DNA from: RH-AL1 sp965249685
Lineage (GTDB): Bacteria; Pseudomonadota; Alphaproteobacteria; Rhizobiales; Beijerinckiaceae
Direction: 5' to 3'
Length of the DNA: 64,000 nt
Assembly (NCBI GenBank): GCA_965249685.1
Contig: CBDFMN010000003.1
Span: 2,976,001-3,040,000, forward strand
The notes beneath the pieces were generated by a model that was not told the origin of the DNA, did not search any database, and was given only the letters and a program-made list of their open reading frames with translations. Below, in pieces: positions 15,100-21,923 of this stretch (its first letter is position 1; every line of letters starts with the position of its first letter). A program made the translations under genes and the position numbers.

Positions 15100-15837
15100 A
15101 TGTATAGTTTCGGCTCCGGCGTCCTGCTCGGGACGCGCACCGACATCGTCAACGCGACACCCGTCAATTTCGGCCTCGTGCAGGAGGTGACGATCGACGA
15201 GACGGCCTCTGTCAAGGAACTCTACGGGCAGTTCCAGCACCCGATCGCGGTGGCGCGCGGTACGATCAAGACGACGGGCAAGGCGAAGGTTGCGCGCATC
15301 TCGGGGCTCGCTCTCGCGCACCTCTTCTACGGCGTCGCGCCGGTGCCGGGGCAGCTGGCGACCGCCTTTGCCGAAGTGGCGAGCGTACCCATCGCCGCGC
15401 CCTATACGGTTGTCCCGGCCAACGCAGCCACCTTAGCCGACGACGGCGGCGTTCTTTACGCCGCGACGGGTTTGCCGCTCCTCAAGGTCGCGACCTCGCC
15501 CGCGAGCGGCCAGTACACGCAGGTCGGCGGCCTCTACACGTTCAACGTCGGCGACGCTGGCAAGCCGCTGCTGGTCAACTACACCTATCTGGTCGCCGGC
15601 AGCGGCCAGAGGTTCGCGGTCACCAACCAGCTCACCGGCACCACGCCGACCTTCGCCGCCCAGTTCTTCACGACCTTCCAGGGCCAGAGCGTCTCCCTGA
15701 AGCTCAACAGCTGCACCTCGACCAAGCTGGCGTTCCATACCAAGCTGGAGGATTTCGTAATGCCGGAATTCGACTTCTCCTGCTTCGCCGACGCTTCCGG
15801 CACGGTGATGACCTGGTCCTTCGCGGAGGCGTCGTGA
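15100..15837 (+). CDS. major tail (tube) protein
   Basis: This 245-residue protein begins MYSFGSGVLLGTRTDI and is rich in beta strands with TIDETASVKELYGQFQHP. It carries a Gly/Thr-rich middle and an ending PEFDFSCFADASGTVMTWSF. This resembles tail tube proteins, and it comes right before the tail assembly chaperone and tape measure genes. It overlaps the next gene by 4 bases. Confidence 0.7.
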   Translation: MYSFGSGVLLGTRTDIVNATPVNFGLVQEVTIDETASVKELYGQFQHPIAVARGTIKTTGKAKVARISGLALAHLFYGVAPVPGQLATAFAEVASVPIAAPYTVVPANAATLADDGGVLYAATGLPLLKVATSPASGQYTQVGGLYTFNVGDAGKPLLVNYTYLVAGSGQRFAVTNQLTGTTPTFAAQFFTTFQGQSVSLKLNSCTSTKLAFHTKLEDFVMPEFDFSCFADASGTVMTWSFAEAS

Positions 15838-16163
15838 TGCGCGTGCGGGCGGAGACGATCCGCCTGGGGACGAACCAGTGGCTGGTACGCCCGCTGACGC
15901 TGGCCCAGGTGCAGGCGATCGAGCCGCTGCTGTTTGCCTCCGGCGAGGCGAAAGCCGGCAGCGTGGCGGCGGCGGTGGCGATCCTGCGCGTCGCCTTGGC
16001 ACGGGACCATGCGGAGTCGGCGGCAGGATTGGACGACGTGGAGGCCGGCGCGCCGGAGGTCGCCGCCGCCATGAGCGGCGTGCTACGCCTGGGCGGCTTC
16101 CTGCCCGCGCCCGGGGAGGGCTCCCCACTGGGGGAAGCCGAGGCGGGTCGCGCACCCGCCTGA
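15834..16163 (+). CDS. tail assembly chaperone, first frame (gpG-like)
   Basis: This 109-residue protein lies between tube and tape measure genes, where tail assembly chaperones are found. It starts at ATG 15834 inside the tube gene's last codons. The second frame (-1 relative to this one) is open from 15878 through to 16414, so ribosomal slippage could produce a longer gpGT-like fusion. A G-run at 16130-16134 near the end is a possible, though imperfect, slip site. Confidence 0.6.
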   Translation: MMRVRAETIRLGTNQWLVRPLTLAQVQAIEPLLFASGEAKAGSVAAAVAILRVALARDHAESAAGLDDVEAGAPEVAAAMSGVLRLGGFLPAPGEGSPLGEAEAGRAPA

Positions 16164-16192
16164 CGGATTGGGCTGCGCTCTACGCCCGCCTG

Positions 16193-16414
16193 ATGACCGC
16201 CTGCGGTTACACGCCGGACGAACTCGACGCCATGCCGATGCACGACGTGCTGGCCCTGCTGCGCGCTTGGCGGGACGCCCCGCCGGCGCACGAGATCCTG
16301 CTCGCCGTCCACGGCGTCGCCCGCGCCCCGCCGGTCCGGCGCGATGCCGGCGACCCGAGCGGCATCGGCGGCCTCATCGCCCGTTTTCCCGATGGTCAGG
16401 TCAAACCATCCTGA
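16193..16414 (+). CDS. tail assembly chaperone, second frame (possible frameshift product)
   Basis: From ATG 16193 the protein is 73 residues (MTACGYTPDELDAMPMHDVL...). Similarity of style to tail-assembly-chaperone proteins (WAALYARLMTACGYTPDEL) seems to begin upstream of this ATG, at about 16160. No ATG, GTG or TTG is available there, which favours a -1 frameshift from the preceding gene. It may alternatively be an independent small gene. Confidence 0.5.
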   Translation: MTACGYTPDELDAMPMHDVLALLRAWRDAPPAHEILLAVHGVARAPPVRRDAGDPSGIGGLIARFPDGQVKPS

Positions 16415-16425
16415 GGAGCCGACCC

Positions 16426-17676
16426 ATGGCAGACGACGTCAAGATCACCTTCTCCGCTGACATCGCCAACCTGCAGAAAGGTCTGGCCGACGCCGCCAGC
16501 GCGGTAACCACCACCACCGGCACGCTGCGCTCGGGCGCGGCCCAGATCGACGCCTCCTTCGCCACGCTCGGCCAGGCCTATGCCGCGGGCGTGGCCCAGC
16601 GGCTCGACTTGGCACGCAGCTACAGCGACGACGAGCTGGCGATCGCCCGATCCGGCGACCGGGCCAAAACCGAGATCGCGCTCAACGGCGTCAAGCTGCA
16701 GCAGTCCCAGGTCAAGCAGCAGGCGCAGCTCTCGCAACTGTCGCACGAGGAGGAACTCGCCTCGCTGCTCGCGTTGGAAGGGCGGCGCGAGGCCGTGGAG
16801 CGCGACCACCTCACGTTCCTGCAATCGACCTACAAGGACGATGCCGTGGCCTTTGCCGGCGTGCAGCGACAGATCGACGGCCTGGCGTCGCAATCGGCGC
16901 TGCGCCGGCAGGAGATCGAGCGCAACGCCAGCCGCGAAATCTATGCCGAGTATCGCCGCACCTTCGAGCAGGCCGGCTCCAGCGTCTCCACCGCCATCGT
17001 CGGGATGATCAAGGGACAGGAGACGCTTCGCCAGGCCGTCTCCAACGTCCTGCTCTCGATCCTCCAGTCCTTCATCCAGGCGCGCATCCGCAGCGTCGCC
17101 GACTGGGCGGCCGGTGTGGCCGCCCAGAGCGCCCTGACGAGCGCGGGCGAGGCTACCAAGACGGGTGCCGTGCTCGCCGGCACCGCCGCGCGCTCCGGCG
17201 CGGAGGCGAGCGCCAGCGCCGCCAGCGGGGCGCTGACGGTCGCGACCATCGGCAAGAGCATCGTCGCCTCTGCGGCCGAGACCTTCGCCGGCATCTTCGG
17301 CTTCCTGTCGCCGCTGCTTGGACCCGCCGCCGCGGGGCCGGCTGTCGCGGGGCAGGCCACCGTGCTCGCCGCCGGCGCCGCGCTGCCTTCGTTTGCGGCC
17401 GGCGCGTGGAGCCTGCCGTCCGACATGATCGCGCAGGTGCACCGCGGCGAGATGATCGTGCCCGCGGGCCCGGCCGCGCGGATGCGCGAGGCGGCGAGCG
17501 TCGGAGGCGGCGACGTCCACGTCCACCACGCCACGACCTTCAGCGTGACGGCCATGGATGGCCGCGACGTCAAGCGGTTCTTCGACGGCCACGGCAAGAC
17601 CATCCTCGGCGCGATCAACGCGTCCGTGCGCAACGGCGCGCACCTCGGACTCAGCAAGCTGCGGGGCGGCGCATGA
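16426..17676 (+). CDS. tail tape measure protein (short)
   Basis: This 416-residue protein has Shine-Dalgarno GAGGAG upstream of ATG 16426. A long helical, Gln/Ser/Ala-rich N-terminal half is followed by hydrophobic segments (AAETFAGIFGFLSPLLGPAAAGPAV). It ends with the motif LPSDMIAQVHRGEMIVPA, typical of phage tape measure C-termini. Tail length scales with this protein, so a short tail is expected. Its stop overlaps the next start as ATGA. Confidence 0.8.
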   Translation: MADDVKITFSADIANLQKGLADAASAVTTTTGTLRSGAAQIDASFATLGQAYAAGVAQRLDLARSYSDDELAIARSGDRAKTEIALNGVKLQQSQVKQQAQLSQLSHEEELASLLALEGRREAVERDHLTFLQSTYKDDAVAFAGVQRQIDGLASQSALRRQEIERNASREIYAEYRRTFEQAGSSVSTAIVGMIKGQETLRQAVSNVLLSILQSFIQARIRSVADWAAGVAAQSALTSAGEATKTGAVLAGTAARSGAEASASAASGALTVATIGKSIVASAAETFAGIFGFLSPLLGPAAAGPAVAGQATVLAAGAALPSFAAGAWSLPSDMIAQVHRGEMIVPAGPAARMREAASVGGGDVHVHHATTFSVTAMDGRDVKRFFDGHGKTILGAINASVRNGAHLGLSKLRGGA

Positions 17677-19922
17677 GCGGCCCAAGCGGCGTTAACCTGC
17701 TGCCAGCGTCGGGCGAGTGGGTCTACGATCCCTTGCCCCATCGCGCGGCCCATGCCGGCGAGGACAAACCGATCGTCGTCAACCTGTACGCGGCCCCCGA
17801 GGGGACCCGCACCGATTACGCCCTCGCCATCGATCAGTTGCAGGCGCGTTATCCCGAATGCACGACGGTGTCGCTCGTCGTCGCCTGGTTCGGCGACTCG
17901 ACCAATGCGGCACGCTGCCGGATCTACCCGGCGACCACCTATCCCGGCGGCACGGCGGAGGTGCTGGTGGACGGCGCGTGGCACCCGGATCCTTGGCGCT
18001 GCTCCGGCTTGACGGCCACCTCGCCCGGCCTGATCCCGCTGTCGACGCGCGGCGGCGCGGCGATCTATGGCGGCACGCCGTCCGACCCTGCCGTGGTGCG
18101 CTGCATCCGCGACCTCAAGGCGCGCGGGCTGCGCGTCACCTTCTACCCCTTCCTCCTGATGGATTGCGCCGGCTATCCCTGGCGCGGCCGCATCGCCTAC
18201 GCGGGCGCCGACGTCAGTGCCGACGCGGCCGCGGCCGTCGCCGGTTTTCTCGGCCAGGCGACCCCGGACCAGTTCGCGCCCGACGCCAACGCCCTCACGG
18301 TCGGCTATGCCGGGCCGGCCGCTGACTGGACGTTGCGGCGGATGGTGCTGCACTACGCCACCCTCTGCGTGCTGGCGGGCGGCGTCGACCTGTTCCTCCT
18401 GGGGTCGGAGATGCGCGGCCTGGAGGCGATCCGCGGACCGGCCTGGACGCGGGCGGGCGGTGTCGACAGCGGCGGGGCCGCGGCCTGGGACTACCCGTTC
18501 GTCGCCGGGCTCTGCCGCCTCGCGGCGGACGTGCGCGGCATCTTCGATGCGGGCGGCCTTGGTCGCGATCGCGCGGCGCTCAAGAACCTCGTCGCCTATT
18601 CCGCCGACTGGTCGAGCTGGATGGGCGTGCCGCACGCCGAAGCGGCCGGGCAATGGCCGCATCTCGATGCGCTCTACGCCCATCCCGCGATCGACCTCGT
18701 CTCCTTCGACAACTATCTCCCGCTGTCGGACTGGACGACGGGAAACGGCGGCTTGGACGCCGCCAACTGGAGCACACCGGCGCCGCAGGGCTGGCCGCCG
18801 GCGCCGCAGGCCATGAACGGCCTCGGCCTGAGCGGGCCACCCGACCTCTATGACAAGGCGTACCTGAAGGCGAATATCGAAGGCGGCGAGAAATACGCCT
18901 GGTTCTACTTCGACTCGTCGAACGCTCTTCGCGGCCTCGACCCGCACGGCTCGGATCTCCAGGTCTCGTGCCCTGCCGGCGACCGGCTCGCGCAGCGCCG
19001 CACGGGCTACCAGGCCGGCCAGGAACTGCTCGCCAACAAGCGGTTGCGGTGGTGGTGGCACAATTCGCATCGCGCCATCTACGATGCCGGCGACGGGCAG
19101 GGTTATGTTCCGCACGGGGCCGCCACAGCCTGGGCGCCGCAATCGAAGTCCATCACCTTCGCCGAATTCGGGTTCCCGAGCTGCGACCGCGCGACCAACC
19201 AGCCGAACGTCTTCTACGACCCGAAATCGAGCGAAAGTTTTACGCCCTACTGGTCCAGCTGGGAGGCCGCCGCCGGGGGTGTTTTCCGGCCGCGGCGCGA
19301 CGACCTGCTTGCAAGGTTGGCGCTGGAATCCCTGGTTGAATATTGGACGGTCGATGGCGGCAACGAGCTCTCGTCCGGCGGGATCGCGATGGTGGAGCCA
19401 GCCTTCATGGCCGCCTGGAACTGGGACGCGCGGCCGTTTCCCGCCTTTCCCGCGCAGGGCACCTGGGGTGACGCGCCGAACTGGCCGACGGGCACTTGGC
19501 TGAACGGCAAGGGTTGGACGGTCGACCCGCCGGTCGCTGACGCTGCGCCTGCCACGCCGCCAGTCTTGACGTTCCCGGCGCTGCGAGGGCAGGGCTGGTC
19601 CGCGCATTACCGGCCGCACTTCCGCACGGACGTGGCGGCCCACGTCACGGGCCGCGAAAGCCGCGCCGCGCGCGTCGCCGCGCCGATCTGGATCGTGGAG
19701 CTCCGCTTCGACCTGCTGAGCCCGAACGATTTCGCCACGCTCTGCGGCTTCTACGCCACGTTGCGCGCCGCCTCGGGGTCCTTTCTGTTTCCCATGCCGT
19801 CTGCGCTCGACGGCACTGCGAACCGCCTCTTTCGCTTCGCCGACGACCAGCTCGATCTCGAGGAGTTCGCGCAGCGTCTCGTCATGCTCGGCACCCTGAC
19901 GCTTCGAAGTGTTCGCCCGTAG
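17673..19922 (+). CDS. GTA TIM-barrel baseplate protein fused to a DUF2460-like domain
   Basis: This 749-residue protein has residues about 45-560 matching the GTA_TIM glycoside-hydrolase-like barrel: SLVVAWFGD, YGGTPSDPAVVRCIRDLKARG, FLLGSEMRGLEAIRGPAW, YSADWSSWMG and IDLVSFDNYLPLSDW. In Rhodobacter GTA this barrel is part of the large gp15. Here it is a separate protein with an extra C-terminal domain (FPALRGQGWSAHYRPHF...VLGTLTLRSVRP-like end) that resembles the distal tail protein encoded next. It probably acts in the baseplate on cell-surface glycans. Confidence 0.85.
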   Translation: MSGPSGVNLLPASGEWVYDPLPHRAAHAGEDKPIVVNLYAAPEGTRTDYALAIDQLQARYPECTTVSLVVAWFGDSTNAARCRIYPATTYPGGTAEVLVDGAWHPDPWRCSGLTATSPGLIPLSTRGGAAIYGGTPSDPAVVRCIRDLKARGLRVTFYPFLLMDCAGYPWRGRIAYAGADVSADAAAAVAGFLGQATPDQFAPDANALTVGYAGPAADWTLRRMVLHYATLCVLAGGVDLFLLGSEMRGLEAIRGPAWTRAGGVDSGGAAAWDYPFVAGLCRLAADVRGIFDAGGLGRDRAALKNLVAYSADWSSWMGVPHAEAAGQWPHLDALYAHPAIDLVSFDNYLPLSDWTTGNGGLDAANWSTPAPQGWPPAPQAMNGLGLSGPPDLYDKAYLKANIEGGEKYAWFYFDSSNALRGLDPHGSDLQVSCPAGDRLAQRRTGYQAGQELLANKRLRWWWHNSHRAIYDAGDGQGYVPHGAATAWAPQSKSITFAEFGFPSCDRATNQPNVFYDPKSSESFTPYWSSWEAAAGGVFRPRRDDLLARLALESLVEYWTVDGGNELSSGGIAMVEPAFMAAWNWDARPFPAFPAQGTWGDAPNWPTGTWLNGKGWTVDPPVADAAPATPPVLTFPALRGQGWSAHYRPHFRTDVAAHVTGRESRAARVAAPIWIVELRFDLLSPNDFATLCGFYATLRAASGSFLFPMPSALDGTANRLFRFADDQLDLEEFAQRLVMLGTLTLRSVRP

Positions 19923-19930
19923 TCCGTCGT

Positions 19931-19941
19931 CCCCCCCCCCC
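19931..19941 (+). repeat. C11 homopolymer between baseplate genes
   Basis: There are eleven consecutive C residues in the 52-base gap between the TIM-barrel gene stop and the next start. Such tracts can slip during replication. It is intergenic, so slippage would alter spacing rather than frame. It may simply be a hard-to-sequence tract. Confidence 0.6.
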
Positions 19942-19974
19942 GGCACGTCTCGTTTTCTCATTCAAGAGGCTCCC

Positions 19975-20595
19975 GTGACGCTACCGCCCGTGTTTCCCCA
20001 GCTCGCCGGCCAAGGATGGTCGGTGCACAAACGGCCGAGCTTCTCGACCCGCGTGGCCAGCCATGTGTCCGGTCGCGAGGTACGGGCGCCACTCTACGCC
20101 TGTCCGCTCTACGAGTTCGAGCTGACCTTCGACGCGCTCGCCTCCAGCGCGGATGCCTGTGGCGGCGCCTCGGCGCTCGGGTCGGCCTCGCTGCAAACTC
20201 TGCTCGGGCTTTACCTGCAGTGCCAGGGGCAGCTCGGCACGTTTCTCTACGTCGATCCCACCGATAGCGTCGCCCGCGGGCAGCTCTTCGCGACGAGCGA
20301 CGGGACGACGACGACCTACCCGTTGCAGCGGACGCTCGGCTCGTTTACCGAGCCGGTCTCAACCGTCATCCAGCTTGGTGCCACCTACGCCAACGGTACC
20401 GCAATTGCCGGCTGCTCCCTCATCGCACCGAATATGGTCCGCTTTCCTACGGTACCGGCTGCCGGCGCGGCGCTCACGGCCGATTTCACCTACGCCTTCC
20501 TCTGCCGCTTCCTCGACGACCAGCAGGATTTCGAGAACGTCATGAGCGGCCTGTGGACGGTCTCCTCCCTCAAGTTCAGGAGTGTTCGATCATGA
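19975..20595 (+). CDS. distal tail protein, DUF2460 family (GTA gp12-like)
   Basis: This 206-residue protein starts at GTG 19975 after AAGAGG. FPQLAGQGWSVHKRPSFSTRVASHVSGRE at the N-terminus and LWTVSSLKFRSVRS at the end are typical of DUF2460. The family forms the distal tail ring above the baseplate hub. It is a paralogue of the C-terminal domain of the preceding gene. It overlaps the DUF2163 gene by four bases. Confidence 0.85.
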   Translation: MTLPPVFPQLAGQGWSVHKRPSFSTRVASHVSGREVRAPLYACPLYEFELTFDALASSADACGGASALGSASLQTLLGLYLQCQGQLGTFLYVDPTDSVARGQLFATSDGTTTTYPLQRTLGSFTEPVSTVIQLGATYANGTAIAGCSLIAPNMVRFPTVPAAGAALTADFTYAFLCRFLDDQQDFENVMSGLWTVSSLKFRSVRS

Positions 20596-21461
20596 GGGCA
20601 ACCACCCCCGCGCTCGCCAGCGTCCTCGCCGCGCGACGGGCGAGCAAGGACGCGGCTTTGCTGATGGCCGACTGCTACACGTTCACGCTGCGCTCCGGCC
20701 TCATCCTCGCCGTGACGAACGCCGACGTGCCGATCGCGCTGAACGGCACGCTGTTCGCGGCCGACTCGCTTCTCGTCGATGGCTTGGCGTTCAAATGTGC
20801 GACCGGCCTCGACGTCGATCAGCAGCGCGTGACGATCGCTGCCCGCGCGACCGACACGGTCGGCGGCGTGCCGTTCCTGGTGGCCCTGCAGCGCGGCCTG
20901 TTCGACGGCTGCGCGTTGCAGCGCGAGCGTGTCTTCCTCCAGGCTTGGGGTTCCCCGCCGATCGGCAGCGTCGTGCTCTTCAAGGGTCGCGTCACGAGCA
21001 TCGACGAGGTCGGCCGCACCAGCGCCCAGGTCACCGTCGCCTCCGACCTCGTCTTGCTCGACGTCGACATGCCACGCAACCTCTACCAGCCGACCTGCAA
21101 CCACACGCTTTACGATTCCGGCTGCGGACTGATCAAAAACGCCTTCGGCACGGCGGGCATGGCTGCGGCTGGCTCGACGGCGACGGCGATCCTCTGGCCC
21201 GGCGCCGCCGCGCTCCACGTGCAGGGCACGATGACCTTCACCGCGGGCGCCAACGCCGGCTCGTCCGCCACCGTCAAGAGTGCGGTGCCGGGCAGCTCGC
21301 TGACCCTGGCCTACCCGCTTGCCGCTCTCCCCGCCGGCGGCGACGCCTTCACCGTCTATCAGGGTTGCGACCATACGAGCGCCACTTGTCGGGCGAAGTT
21401 CGACAACCTCGCTCGATTTCGCGGTTTCCCCTTCGTGCCGCCTCCCGCCAGCGCCTACTGA
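20592..21461 (+). CDS. baseplate hub protein, DUF2163/BR0599 family (GTA gp13-like)
   Basis: This 289-residue protein has an N-terminal DUF2163 domain (TLRSGLILAVTNADVPI, FKGRVTSIDEVGRTSAQV) and a C-terminal BR0599-type domain. The latter has a cysteine set in PTCNHTLYDSGCGL and YQGCDHTSATCRAKFDN, ending FRGFPFVPPP. The family forms the baseplate hub in GTA-like tails, and the cysteines may bind an iron-sulfur cluster or metal. ATGA-type overlap upstream. Confidence 0.87.
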   Translation: MRATTPALASVLAARRASKDAALLMADCYTFTLRSGLILAVTNADVPIALNGTLFAADSLLVDGLAFKCATGLDVDQQRVTIAARATDTVGGVPFLVALQRGLFDGCALQRERVFLQAWGSPPIGSVVLFKGRVTSIDEVGRTSAQVTVASDLVLLDVDMPRNLYQPTCNHTLYDSGCGLIKNAFGTAGMAAAGSTATAILWPGAAALHVQGTMTFTAGANAGSSATVKSAVPGSSLTLAYPLAALPAGGDAFTVYQGCDHTSATCRAKFDNLARFRGFPFVPPPASAY

Positions 21462-21464
21462 GAG

Positions 21465-21923
21465 ATGGCCATGGAATTGGCTTCGCAACGCGATCGCGTG
21501 GTCGCGGAGGCGCGCCGCTGGATCGGGACGCCCTACCATGCCTGCGCCGACCTGCCCGGGATCGGCGTCGATTGCGGCATGCTGCTGGTGCGCGTCTTCG
21601 TGGACGCGGGGCTATGTGCGCCGTTCGACCCGCGACCGTACCCGCCGGACTGGCACCTTCATCGCGCGGAAGAACGCTACCTCGGCTTCGTCCTCGCGCT
21701 CTGCCGCGAATGCGCGGCGCCGATGCCCGGCGACGTCGTCCTCTTCCGCTATGGCCGTTGCTACGCGCACGGCGGCATCGTCGCGGGCACGGACCCACTC
21801 GCCATCGTCCACGCCTTCTCTCCGGCCGGCTGCGTGCTGGAAGAGCGGGTCGACGCCAACGCCGCCCTGCGCGAGCCCGCCCGCGCACCACGCTTCTTCT
21901 CGCCATGGGACGATCGGGCATGA
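21465..21923 (+). CDS. NlpC/P60 peptidase of the tail baseplate (GTA gp14-like)
   Basis: This 152-residue cell-wall peptidase has a catalytic Cys in GIGVDCGMLL and His in CYAHGGIVAG. WIGTPYH at the N-terminus is the family start. It would cut peptidoglycan peptide stems during DNA injection. It sits in canonical GTA order after DUF2163 and overlaps the next gene by ATGA. Confidence 0.88.
   Translation: MAMELASQRDRVVAEARRWIGTPYHACADLPGIGVDCGMLLVRVFVDAGLCAPFDPRPYPPDWHLHRAEERYLGFVLALCRECAAPMPGDVVLFRYGRCYAHGGIVAGTDPLAIVHAFSPAGCVLEERVDANAALREPARAPRFFSPWDDRA

Noticed and set aside
16941..19961. Minus-strand open frame of about 1000 codons
   Set aside because: Antisense to the tape measure and TIM-barrel genes; Arg/Gly-rich composition of a GC-rich shadow frame, with no family motifs.
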